Source: Plasmodiophora brassicae (taxonomy: Eukaryota > Endomyxa > Phytomyxea > Plasmodiophorida > Plasmodiophoridae). Taken from it: DNA of 64,000 nt. Where the stretch lies: contig JASFAU010000005.1 in assembly GCA_039704465.1 (NCBI GenBank), forward strand, positions 372,001 to 436,000, read 5' to 3'. The position numbers were made by a program, and so were the translations under genes. Below the pieces are notes generated by a model. It searched no databases. It was not told the DNA's origin and saw only the letters and a program-made list of their open reading frames with translations. This document shows positions 1 through 14,000 of the stretch, in pieces (the first letter of the stretch is position 1; each line of letters starts with the position of its first letter).

Positions 1-1180
1 AACACAAGGCCAACCGTGAAGCGATGGCAAGCGGACCGCGCCTTGATTCGCCTGTGGGCTGTGGCCCTTCACCTTCGTTTTTGACCAACCTGAGTCCACG
101 TTTTTCTAATCTGGTAGTAGCCTACTGATTCGGATTCGGCGACTCAGACAAGACCAGGTTCTCTAACAGGAGAATAACATTTTGTTCGGATCTATGTACA
201 TAGCTTGTGCTGGTTCTATAGCTTTGTCTTTGAATGCAAAATTCGGCAGACGGAATACATCGCAGCGATAGAGCAGTCGATTGCGACGTGGACGAGAACA
301 CGACTCCCGTACGTTTGCGAGTTGTTGCCCACAGGTGGCTGGTTACGTGTGGACTCATCGGGACCTACCAGAAGAGATTACCTACCAGCTAATGGCTAAT
401 TTGTTCGTTTACGGTTACCTCCGCTGTCGGCAATGTCTGGCACGATGAGTACTTGAGAGGCTTCCTGCTCGGCTTCGTCAACGGGAACCGGTGGTTCTTG
501 ACCAGCGGCAGCGAAGTCTCGTATATCGGCTACTGGATGAGCTTGTATGCCAATCTCACCAGGCGCGACGATGCCGCATGGGTTTCTTCGGAACGAATTG
601 GACTCCAGACAGGAAACAGCATTGCTAACCTAATGATTATGCATGAGTGTGATGCGACCTTCAACTACAGGAATCATTACTCTGGTGGTAGGATGGGTCG
701 TCAGGACAGTACCAACAATGAACGCTATAACGAAAACGTGTTGCAAGAGAGACAGCAAACGGCTCCCTTGCTTGTGAAGAAAACCGAAAACGTACTGCAA
801 GAGAGACAGCAATCGGCTCCAGTGCTTGTGAAGAATAGAGTTCCTATGACCACCCGACGCCAGTTGTCCGTCGTCGCTGCCACTTGAGACGTCGTCGTCT
901 GAGTCCAGCTCATCTTCGCTGCAGTGTGAGTTCTCGATGGCGGTCTTGCAGCGGGGTACGACGCGGCAGGTGAATCTGTACAGTCCTTATCAGCCCGATT
1001 CGACTACTGGACGCGGGACGTTAGACCGGCGAGATGGATGCCACACAGCTTCTAACTCGCGGCAACCGTCCATTGCAGGCGAAGACGCTAGAGGCTCGGC
1101 CAGCGATCGGACAAGTACGTTTTGGTTGCAGTAACAAGATATCTGCCCCGTCGGCCGATAGTGTTAGTAGTATTAACACC
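1..1180. other. No confidently assignable gene; short direct repeat inside
   Basis: No reading frame here is recognised. A plus-strand frame is open from about 453 to 887, but it starts on TTG and resembles no family I know. It carries a tandem 54-bp duplication at 732-839. In that frame the repeat encodes 18 residues beginning ENVLQERQQ, so the duplication keeps the frame. This could be the 3' part of a gene entering from the left edge. Confidence 0.3.
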
Positions 1181-2763
<1,583 letters not shown>

Positions 2764-2991
2764 GCCAACCGCAGAAATTGTGCGGAGTTTCGGTTCGCCG
2801 CTACTCCTATCCGCAGGACGCCAACGACCAATTGCCAGTGGGCATTCGACGAAGCCATACAAGCAACAGGGTTCGTTCAATTTCATTATCATAGTGTCCA
2901 CGCGATCCAGATAAAAACAGTGCATGTCACTGATATATAAGGAAGGAGGATTTGTCATCGTGTCTCTGCAGACGGAACAGCGGGTGGATTA

Positions 2992-3440
2992 TTAATGTGG
3001 AGCGTTGTCGCTGGGTTTGTTTGCCGCCGTATAGGAGCTGTAAGCGGCCACGGCACCAACACCAACTAGGGTCGCGGCTGCAGCAGACAATACCAATTAG
3101 CGCTTGAAAGGCCAACCATATGCAACGAGAATCACCTTGAGCAAAGACACGGTAGCCCATGGTTGTTGCGGACAGCCCTCCCTTACGACTGGTCATGGCG
3201 ATGATTCCCGAGAGCATGACCGCCCCGGTGAGAAGCATGCCTGCAGTCCCGACGCCGCCGCTCATCAGTCGGTCGACGAGCCGCACATTGGACTGATCTG
3301 TCGTGGTCGACGTGAACGTGCCTGCGATCACGTCATTCAGCGACAAAGTTACGTCCATAGCATTGGTTCAACATCTCACCATCACCAGTTACCAGAGGGT
3401 TCTTTCGAGCTGTCTGCTTGTCACCACCGCCCGACGCCAT
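2992..3440 (-). CDS. HIG1-domain protein (RCF1-like respiratory supercomplex factor)
   Basis: Small inner-mitochondrial-membrane protein of the HIG1/RCF1 family, which associates with cytochrome c oxidase and stabilises supercomplexes. Three exons (3380-3440, 3136-3321, 2992-3077) with two 58-nt GT-AG introns give about 110 residues. The second exon supplies the first hydrophobic helix (GTAGMLLTGAVMLSGII). Splicing to the last exon recreates the family signature YRVFAQAATLVGVGAVAAY, which includes the second helix and matches the QX3RXRX3Q-type motif. The first intron starts GTGAG. An alternative is an intronless start at 3358, giving a different N-terminus. The two-helix length and the motif make the family call firm; the N-terminal exon is less so. 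Confidence 0.8.
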
Positions 3441-4200
3441 GTCCGCCCGCTCTTTCGTCGGCAGCGTGATGACTTGGTTGTGCCGTGTTCGCCCCGGGCC
3501 ACTGACTTCCACGCTGTTTTTTACGCTTACCGGTAGTCTGATCGGTAGATCGCTGAAGTGCTGTGCTTCCTGGCGAACCAGCAGCACCAACGTCCCGCTA
3601 CTAGCAGAATGACGAGCAGTACGGCACTTCGGAACGGAACGGAACCGAAAGGAGAGTAAACCTGGGACTGGCGGCAGCCTTGTGGCTGCAGCTTCTTAAC
3701 ACACCTTTTCTTGATGCCCTTCTGTCGCTGTTCCAGCTATGACTAAAGACCGTTACCCAACGGCTACGGTTGTGGGCAAATTGCCCAGCAAAGTGGCGTA
3801 GTCGGCACAACTCGTGTTCACCTGCAGACGTTGCCAATGTCACAGTTAGCCATACCCGAATATGACGATTAAGGCTAGAAACCGTAGTTGGTTACTTGGT
3901 ACGTTTCAGATTGAGCAGCATTAAGTCGATCGATCCTACGTCACTCGAAAACGCACAAGGGGTGCACCATATCGCGCCCACCTTGGTGTTGACCACCCTA
4001 AGCTTAAACTCCGCTATGGATACATACGCGGTACATATGCTGAAAACCGGCACGTGAATAAGCGCCACATGGGCATGAATAATCAAACAAGGACTCGCGA
4101 GTGAAGTCGCAGATCCATGGCGATGGAAAGGGAAGGACACGTAAAAATTGCGCCTATTTGTGTCATAGATTTTTGGCGGCATCGCTTGATCGACGGGGCG
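3441..4200. other. Intergenic region, nothing assignable
   Basis: About 760 bp between the start of the HIG1-like gene and the start of RPN1. These are divergent genes, so promoters for both are expected here. Frames on both strands are short and match nothing known. An ATG at 4117 lies in frame with RPN1 and could lengthen its N-terminus by 28 residues. Confidence 0.5.
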
Positions 4201-7200
4201 ATGGCGGGCGATGAGCAACGGAAAGCGGTGAAGGTCATCGTGCCGTCCGACGAGACAGAGGAGCAGAAGAAGGCCAGAATTGCGAAAGAAGAGGTTCCAC
4301 TGAGTCGGCGTCCTGACAATGCTGGGAAGCCCGAGAAGGATGACCCGTATGCCGACATGGTCGGTCGGTTGCTCGGAGCTATCTTGCTACAGCCTAAATG
4401 GTTGCTTGGTGGTAGAACGAGGAAGATAGACTGTTGAAGGAAAAGCTTGACCATCATATCGAGGTAACCATTAGACATTAGACTACGCGTTGTTGGTGCA
4501 TACTCAGTTTCTTCTTTGCGTTAGGTCCTCAAGGACCCGTCGAAGAAAAAGCAATACGTTGAGGCGCTTCAGGCTATCAGAACAGAAATTCGTTCTTCGA
4601 CGTCGTCGATGACTTCTGTGCCGAAACCTCTCAAGTTCCTTCGAGACCATTATAGCGATTTCCAGAAATTTCATCAGAATTCGTTATCGGTAGACGAAAA
4701 GGTTCTGATGGCCGATATCCTTTCTGTCGTTGGGATGACTCTGTCCTTGCCTGACGGCGAAAGTCTGAAATATCGAATGTATGGAACGAATGAGCCAATT
4801 GGGTCATGGGGTCATGAATATGTTCGGTACGTTACTTGGTTCTGATATTTTACCATATCCTCAACTCCAGTCGTGTCAGTTTCATTGCGGCTGAACTTGG
4901 AGCTGAATTTACACGACGCAACGAGAAAGGCGAAAGGGTTGATGATTTGATGGACCTCGTTGATGAAATCCTAGCATTCGACATGCAACAAAACGTGGAA
5001 GCCGAGGCTTGTGATTTGCTAATTGAGTATGCGGAGATCGATTCTGTATCGACAGGTCTGTGAATTCGATTGCCGTAGGGTGGACTGTTTGGAGAAAATT
5101 CACGGCCTAATAAGGCCTGACAACTTCGCCAAGACATGCGTTTATTTGCTACGAATGTCTAATTATCTTGCTGACACCGAAGAACAAATGAAAATGCTGA
5201 AGGTGGTGTTCGACGTGTATCTCAAGGTGTGGTATCACATTCGAAATGATAACTGGTGTTCATCCTTAATCTGCAGTGCGGCGCATTGCCTGATGCACTT
5301 CGTGTGGCAATCAAGATGAATTCGAGACCGCTTATTCTAGACGTACGTACTACCTGTGGGGCGATATGCCATAGTGTGATATCGGCTGTGTGCTCGCCGT
5401 TAGGTATTCGCCCAGTGCAAAGACCAAATTGTTCTTAAGCAGCTGGGTTTTATACTGTCGTCGCAAAAGCTCGTGCTTCCTGAGTATGAAGACGATGACG
5501 AGATGATGGAAATTATGGGGAACGGCAAACTCCATGAACACTTCCTTATCCTCGCCAAAGAGCTCGACGTTCTCGAGCCGAAATCTCCTGAGGACATTTA
5601 CAAGACTCATCTAACGGACTCAAATCGCCTGTCGCGAAAGAAACCTGGTATGCATAGATGCTTGTCCTTTACGTCGAAACGACCTCGATTAACGCGAGAT
5701 CAGGAAACGCTGCGGTCGATTCTGCAAAGCAGAACTTGGCATCGACGTTTGTCAACGCCTTCGTCAATGCTGGTTTTGGAAAAGACCCGTTGATGACGCC
5801 AGAAGGCTCCGACTGGATGTACAAGAATAAGGTAGGTTTGACCAGCTCGGTAAAGGCAATACCTGACATACTTCCAGGACCACGGTATGATGAGTGCTAC
5901 CGCGTCAGTCGGTCTGATTTTATTATGGGACCTTGAACTCGGGTTCTCTGCAATCGATAAGTACTCCTACAACACGCAAGAGTACCTAAGGGCGGGAGCA
6001 ATGCTGGCGACGGGAATGGTGTCGTCCGGGGTCTCCAGTGAAATGGATGCGGCGTTCGGTCTTCTTTCCGAAGTTATTGACAGTTCCTCGAAGTATAGTT
6101 GGCGCCTCATTTAAGATGTAGCGGTTGACTCGGTTTCCGTAGGAATATGAAGTTGTGCGCGATTATGGGACTTGGGCTCTCGTACGCGGGAACTGAAAAA
6201 GAGGACGTAAACGAAATTATCATGCCGATTCTGTCTGATTCCTCGCAGGGCCTGGTGGGTGACTCCCTGCTTATTTCCTTACGACACTCTGAGGCTTCTA
6301 TCTACAGGAGCTTGTTGGGCATGCTGCAATTGCTTTAGGCATGGTCAACGTTGGGACTGCAAATGATGAGGTCTGTTTACCGGATGCATATTCGTAGCGT
6401 CTATTGACATATTGGTAGATATCGGGTGCTATTCTCGAGTGCTTTATGGAAAGGTCATCCAAAGAACTGGATGATTGTTGCGCGCGGTTCCTGGCCATCG
6501 GGTTGGGCCTACTTTACCTTGGGAAGGGCGAGGCTTGCGAAGCTATTCTTGAGGCGGTCCAAGTTGTTGAGCATCCCATCAACAAATTGATCAACGTTAT
6601 TGTCCAGGTCGTTAATATCACGCAGCAGGAGTCTGTGGAATTAACGGCCGACTGTGTGCGTAGACTTGTGCTTTCGCGGCAACGGGTAATGTTCTTCAAG
6701 TCCAGAAGTTCCTGTCGATTGTCGGAGAGCATTTGGAGTCAGAAGAAGCAAGCCGGTACCAGGTATCAACATGTAACATGTTTGAGTGTCATGTCATTTG
6801 ATACCCTTCCTCCAGGCTGTCGCTGTGCTTGGAATTGCTGCAGTGGCGTTAGGGGAGAACCTCGGGGCAGAAATGGCGCTTCGGTCTTTCGACAACATGC
6901 TCCAGTACTGCGAGGTCGTTGTACGTTGAAACGTGCGGTATATGTTGTAACACTGCACACTATAGGTCGTACCCCGCCGTGCTGTACCTCTGGCTCTTGG
7001 ACTGCTGTCCGTGTCGTACCCACAGGTTGCCGTTGTCGAGATTCTCTCCAAGTTGAGTCATGACCATGACGAAGAGGTTGAAATGGCCTATGGGAAATGT
7101 GTTTATTCCAACTCTGAGCATAGGTTAAATATAGGTCTCACAAAATGCAATATTGGGCTTGGGCTTGGCAGGAGCCGGTACAAACAATTCCCGAATTGCC

Positions 7201-7825
7201 CAGATGCTGCGTCAGCTCGCGGTCTACTATCAGAAAGAGCCCAACCATTTATTCCTTGTGCGAATTGCCCAAGGCTTTCTTCATCTTGGTAAAGGTCTTC
7301 TTAGCCTTTCGCCATATTATTCCGACAACTTCCTTCTCTCCAAGGTGACGCGCTGAAATTTGATACCTCACCCTGGTCCTCTAAGGCGCTTCCGTTTTGT
7401 AGGTCGGACTTGCGGGCCTTTTGTCGCTTCTTTTCCATTGCCTCGACATGAAGAACACCATTCTTGCTGAACGACATTATCTTCTGTACTCCATTGTTAC
7501 GGCCATTCGGCCAAGAATGCTCATCACGTTGGACGAGGAATTAAAGCCACTCCCAGTATCCGTCCGCGTAGGTCAGGCCGTGGACACAGTTGGTCAAGCT
7601 GGGTCGCCGAAGACAATCACTGGCTTCCAGGTCGTTCATTGCTTACCACGTATAGGCTTTAACTGAGCATGCACACAGACCCATACGACACCTGTTCTGC
7701 TTGGGTATAACGATCGTGCCGAACTTGCCACGGATGAGTATATCCCAGTCACGTCCGTCCTTGAAGGCTTTGTCATCCTCAAAAAGAACCCTGAAGCAGG
7801 AAGCTCTCCGATGGAGACAGAATGA
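4201..7825 (+). CDS. RPN1: 26S proteasome regulatory subunit RPN1 (PSMD2)
   Basis: Largest scaffold of the 19S proteasome base. It binds ubiquitin-like domains, shuttle receptors and the deubiquitinase Ubp6/USP14. I could trace the family alignment end to end across about 17 short introns, giving roughly 890 residues as usual. Landmarks: [15 protein letters not shown] near the N-terminus, [49 protein letters not shown], then the PC-repeat toroid ([83 protein letters not shown]). The conserved C-terminus has [33 protein letters not shown] and [12 protein letters not shown]. Introns of about 50-64 nt break the gene every 100-250 nt, making it the most intron-dense gene in the window. The start was taken at the ATG beginning MAGDEQRK; an in-frame ATG at 4117 is possible. 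The stop TGA is at 7823-7825. Confidence 0.93.
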
Positions 7826-8057
7826 TCGTGACCGCGTACAATCAAATCACGCTCATAAACTGGCCGATTTCTTCACTGCTTCATTTTCCCTCCAGGTGCT
7901 CGCGATCACGTGTTTCCGAGTTTACTCCTCTACTGCTCGGTAGGTACGCTGCTCTCTAGATTCATCCGACTGTAAGCGTTAGATTTGGAGTTCATTTGGA
8001 TTGTCTGAGATACCTTGAGCGTCAGATATTCTGGATCGGAATGTGTACGATCGATCG

Positions 8058-11000
8058 ATGCACGGCGGCGGCCGCATTGTTCCAATGTATCGCGTGACGG
8101 CTCCAACGACGCTGCTCGTTGGGGTCAAGTTTCTATTTGCCTTGCTTATCGCCTTATGGTGTCACCAGTCTGCTCAACCGTATGCTGCCGCTGTCAGGCA
8201 TCTCGACGGCAGCCATGCTAGTCTTTTTGACGAAAAAGATGTTGATTGGAAATTGCTGAACACTGACTTGACCTTCTCAGACTTATACGATAAAAATGAC
8301 CGATCTAAAGACACGTCGACCGAAGCGATGACGAACGCGGACGACAGTGTTCTCCGACAAGACCACGACGGCTATTGTGATGACCAACCCGATGTTAACT
8401 GCGACAGCTCTGTCTCCGGTTGTGACATGACTCCAACCACCGTCTGCGACGACGAGCCAGATCATGGTTGCGACGACGATGGCTACCATTGCGATAGTTT
8501 CCCTGGTAAGGGTGTAACTCAGTGGTACCGAAGCCTCCAGCAAAGATCCGTGACCTTATGTCAGGTCCACCTCCCGTGGTAACGCCCTCTCCGACTCCAG
8601 GGGTGACACCTAACCCAACACCGAGTCTGACTCGAAAGCCAACCCCAGTGTTAACGCCAAGTCCCACACCGGCGCCGACTCCTAAGCCAACTCCCAGTCC
8701 AACGCCGCCACCTACTCCCAAGCCAACGCCGCATCCAACGCCGGCTCCGACTCCCAAGCCAACACCAAGTCCAACGCCAAGTCCAACGCCAACGCCAACT
8801 CCCAAGCCAACGCCAAGTCCAACGCCAGCACCGACTCCCAAGCCAACACCAAGTCCAACACCGGCGCCGACACCCAAGCCAACACCAAGTCCAACGCCAA
8901 ATCCAACGCCAGCGCCAACGCCAGCGCCAACTCCCAAGCCAACGCCAAGTCCAACGCCGGCTCCGACTCCCAAGTCAACGCCGAGTCCAACGCCGGCTCC
9001 GACTCCCAAGCCAACGCCAAGTCCAACGCCGGCACCTACTCCCAAGCCAACGCCGCATCCAACGTCGGCTCCGACTCCCAAGCCAACACCAAGTCCAACG
9101 CCAAGTCCAACGCCAGCACCGACTCCCAAGCCAACACCAAGTCCAACGCCAAGTCCAACACCAAGTCCAACACCGGCACCGACCCCCAAGCCAACACCAA
9201 GTCCAACGCCAAGTCCAACGCCGGCACCGACTCCCAAGCCAACGCCATGCCCAACACCGGCACCGACTCCCAAGCCAACGCTGCATCCAACGCCAGCACC
9301 GACTCCCAAGCCAACGCCAAGCCCAACACCGGTTCCGACTCCCAAGCCAACACCAAGTCCAACGCCAAGTCCAACGCCAGTGCCAACTCCCAGTCCAACG
9401 CCGGCTCCGACTCCCAAGCCAACGCCAAGTCCAACACCGGCTCCGACTCCCAAACCAACTCCAAGTCCAACGCCAGCACCGACCCCCAAGCCAACTCCCA
9501 GTCCAACGCCGGCTCCGACTCCCAAGCCAACGCCGCATCCAACGCCGGCACCTACTCCCAAGCCAACGCCAAGTCCAACACCGGCTACGACTCCCAAACC
9601 AACTCCAAGTCCAACGCCGGCTCCGACTCCCAAGCCAACGCCGCATCCAACGCCGGCCCCTACCCCCAAGCCAACGCCGGCACCGACTCCCAAGCCAACG
9701 CCAAGCCCAACACCGGCTCCGACTCCCAAGCCAACACCAAGTCCAACGCCAAGTCCAACGCCAGTGCCAACTCCCAGTCCAACGCCGGCTCCGACTCCCA
9801 AGCCAACGCCAAGTCCAACACCGGCTCCGACTCCCAAACCAACTCCAAGTCCAACGCCAGCACCGACCCCCAAGCCAACTCCCAGTCCAACGCCGGCTCC
9901 GACTCCCAAGCCAACGCCGCATCCAACGCCGGCCCCTACTCCCAAGCCAACGCCGGCACCTACTTCCAAGCCAACGCCAAGTCCAACACCGGCTCCGACT
10001 CCCAAACCAACTCCAAGTCCAACGCCGGCTCCGACTCCCAAGCCAACGCCGCATCCAACGCCGGCCCCTACCCCCAAGCCAACGCCGGCACCTACTTCCA
10101 AGCCAACGCCAAGTCCAACACCGGCTCCGACTCCCAAACCAACTCCAAGTCCAACGCCGGCTCCGACTCCCAAGCCAACGCCGCATCCAACGCCGGCCCC
10201 TACTCCCAAGCCAACGCCGCATCCAACGCCGGCACCTACTCCCAAGCCAACGCCAAGTCCAACGCCGGCTCCGACTCCCAAGCCAACGCCGCATCCAACG
10301 CCGGCACCTACTCCCAAGCCAACACCAAGTCCAACGCCAAGTCCAACGCCAGCACCGACTCCCAAGCCAACGCCGCATCCATCGCCAGCACCGACCCCCA
10401 AGCCAACGCCAAGTCCAACACCGGCTCCGACTCACAAGCCAACGCCACATCCTACGCCGGTTCCGACTCCCAAGCCGACACCGAGTCCGACGCCGGCACC
10501 GACTTCCCAGCCAACGTCAGCACCGACTCCCAAGCCATCACGTCCAACACCGGCACCGACTCCCAAACCAACACCAAGTCCAACACTGGCTCCGACTCCC
10601 AAGCCATCACCAAATCCAACACCGGCACCGACTCCCAAGCCAACGCCAACACCAACTCCCAAGCCAACACCAAGTCAAACGCCGACACCGACTCCCAAGC
10701 CAACGCCAACACCAACTCCCAAGCCAACACCAAGTCAGACGCCGGCACCGACTCTTAAACCGACGCCAGCACCGACTCCCAAACCAACCCCAGCACCGGC
10801 TCCCAAACCAACGCCAAGTCCAACGCGAGTACCGACTTCTAAGCCGACGCCTGAACATACTCCCAAATCAACGGCATCGCCAACTCCTACACCAACTCCA
10901 GTGCCGACTCCTATACCAACACAAAACCCCACGCGAGTACCGACTCCCAAACCAACACCCTCATCGTCTACTCAACGAACAACTTCGACTCCTGCAGCGA

Positions 11001-14000
11001 CACCCTCGGTTCACACTTCACGTGCTGTTGATGTACCAACCACCAGCAAAACTTTCTCCTCAACCGGATCAACCAGGCCGCTGAGATCCACAGCTACAAG
11101 CGCCCCATTCACCAAACTTGCAAGGCGATCGTCGACAATAGCCCCGACTTCTTCGCCGCCGACTTCACCATCAACGACGGTGCCTACATCAAATGGAACC
11201 AAGATGCCATTCACGAGGCTCAGGACGACACGCTTGCCAACGACGCTTGTCCGTCGGTCCTCGTCGATGCCTGTTACTGCGCACACTGCCACACCTGCTG
11301 TTCAGTTATCAACCGCTGCTCGGTCACCGACTCCTTCGGTGCAAGCACCGACTCCTAGTCCAAGTTCCACGCGACCTCCGTCGCCTAGGCCGACCCCGAC
11401 AACCGATACCGATACCTCGAAACACTCAAGCTCTGACTCGACTTCAACGGACACCGATTCCACGCCGTCTGAGAATCATCCATCTCCGACACCTTCACGC
11501 CCATCATCTGGCCCTCCACCGACTCCAGTGACACAAGCACCTACTCCTGTTGTGCATGCGCCAACTCCCGCTGTGCAATCATCGACTCCTGCAGTGCAAC
11601 CGTCAACGCCTTCAGTCCAGACTCCAGCTCCTGTCCCGCAATCACCTAGACCTCCCACGCCAGCTTCGACCCCTGCGGCACAACCGTCTTCTTCTAAGGT
11701 CCAATCCACAATTCCTGCAGTAACGTCAGCTCCCGCCGAGAGTCCCTCAACCTCTGCTCGGCGAACAGCACCACCTGTATCGCCATCGACCCCTTCTGTA
11801 CACCAGCCAACAACGGCTAAGTCGTCAACTTCTGTTGTGCAACCATCATCGCCCGCCGTCCGAACACCAACTCCCGCTGTTCAAGCACCTACCCCTGCTG
11901 TACAAGCACCCACTCCCAAACCGAGCTCGAGGCATCCGCCGTCAGGCCCGAGGACGTCGTCGCCAACCGGCACGTCGACGCATTCGTCTGCCACAGATTC
12001 GTCGTCAACGCGCTCGGATTCGTCTTCAACTGACGACCACAGTACGCCCTCTGAGCACCATCCATCGACAGCACCTACACATTCACCCTCTGGCCCTGCG
12101 CCAACTCCACAGCGGCACGCGTCGACTCCTGCTGTTCCATCGTCCGTTCAACCATCGACACGGGCAGGGCACGTGTCGACTCCCGCAGCACCAACATCAA
12201 CTCCTGCCATTAGGGCATCCACTCCTGCTGTAACACCGGCAACATCTGCACAACCGCAGTCAACGACACGTGCTGTTCAACCACCTACTCCTGTCGTGCG
12301 GCCATCAACTCCAGCTGTACACCAGACAACGCGTGTGGGTCAACCATCGACTCCTGCTGCACAAGCCCCGACTCCAAATCCTAGTTCAAGGCACCCTCCT
12401 TCAGGCACTAGGACGCCGAGACCGTCGCCGACAACGGATACTGACACGTCCAGGCATTCATCGACCACCGACTCGTCTTCAACTGACGACCGTACCACGC
12501 CTTCTGAGCACCATCCTTCGACAGCACCTACACATTCACCCTCTGGTCCTGCTCCAACTCCAGAGCGGCACGCGTCGACTCCTGCTGTCCCATCGTCCGT
12601 TCAACCATCGACACGGGCCGGGCACGTGTCGACTCCCGCAGCACCAACATCAACACCTGCCATTAGGGCGACCAGTCCTGCTGTAACACCAGCAACATCT
12701 GCAGTACCGCATTCAACAACACGTGCTGTTCAACCACCAACTCCTGTCCCACCGCAACCAACTCCAGCTTTACATCCGACAACGCATGCGGTCCCGTCAC
12801 CAACTCCGACAGCACAAGCGCCGACTCCAAGGCGCCCACCTTCACGCACAAGGACACCGAGACCATCGCCGACAACTGACAACACCGACACGTCCCGGCA
12901 TTCATCGGCCACCGACTCGTCGTCAACGCGCACCGATTCGTCTTCAACTGACGACAGTACCACGCCTTCTGAGCACCACCATCCATCGACATCGCCCACA
13001 CATCCACCCTCTGGTCCTGCGCCAACTCCAGTGCGGCACGCGTCGACTCCTGCTGTCCCATCGTCCGGTCAACCATCGACACGGGCCGGGCACGTCTCGA
13101 CCCCCGCAGCACCAACATCAACTCCTGCCATTAGGGCGACCAGTCCTGCTGTAACACCAGCAACATCTGCAGTACCGCATTCAACAACACGTGCTGTTCA
13201 ACCACCAACTCCTGTCCCACCGCAACCAACTCCAGCTTTACATCCGACAACGCATGCGGTCCCGTCACCAACTCCGACAGCACAAGCGCCGACTCCAAGG
13301 CGCCCACCTTCACGCACAAGGACACCGAGACCATCGCCGACAACTGACAACACCGACACGTCCCGGCATTCATCGGCCACCGACTCGTCGTCAACGCGCA
13401 CCGATTCGTCTTCAACTGACGACAGTACCACGCCTTCTGAGCACCACCATCCATCGACATCGCCCACACATCCACCCTCTGGTCCTGCGCCAACTCCAGT
13501 GCGGCACGCGTCGACTCCTGCTGTCCCATCGTCCGGTCAACCATCGACACGGGCCGGGCACGTCTCGACCCCCGCAGCACCAACATCAACTCCTGCCATT
13601 AGGGCAACCACTCCTGCTGTAACACCAGCAACATCTGCAGTACCGCATTCAACAACACGTGCTGTTCAACCACCAACTCCTGTCCCACCGCAACCAACTC
13701 CAGCTTTACATCCGACAACGCATGCGGTCCCGTCACCAACTCCGACAGCACAAGCGCCGACTCCAAGGCGCCCACCTTCACGCACAAGGACACCGAGACC
13801 ATCGCCGACAACTGACAACACCGACACGTCCCGGCATTCATCGGCCACCGACTCGTCGTCAACGCGCACCGATTCGTCTTCAACTGACGACAGTACCACG
13901 CCTTCTGAGCACCATCCATCGACAGCACCTACACATCCACCCTCTGGTCCTGCGCCAACTCCAGTGCGGCACGCGTCGACTCCTGCTGTGCAAGTACCAA

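Noticed and set aside
3322..3379. A 31-nt intron in the HIG1-like gene
   Set aside because: A 58-nt intron starting GTGAG at the same acceptor keeps the frame and matches the other intron of the gene.
5056..5104. A 19-23-nt mini-intron in RPN1
   Set aside because: A 49-nt intron using a later AG gives better family spacing (EIDS joined to KIHGLI) and fits the usual intron size.
8395..10401. Long minus-strand frame of Gly-Val-Gly-Leu repeats opposite the PTP array
   Set aside because: It is the reverse complement of the Pro/Thr microrepeat. Such composition cannot form stops on that strand, no start or splice context is evident, and the plus frame continues far beyond it into recognisable domains.
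9247..10758. Plus-strand alternative frame rich in Asn-Ala-Ser-Asp-Gln
   Set aside because: Same repeat read in another frame. It ends where the repeat changes, while the PTP frame continues for 11 kb more.
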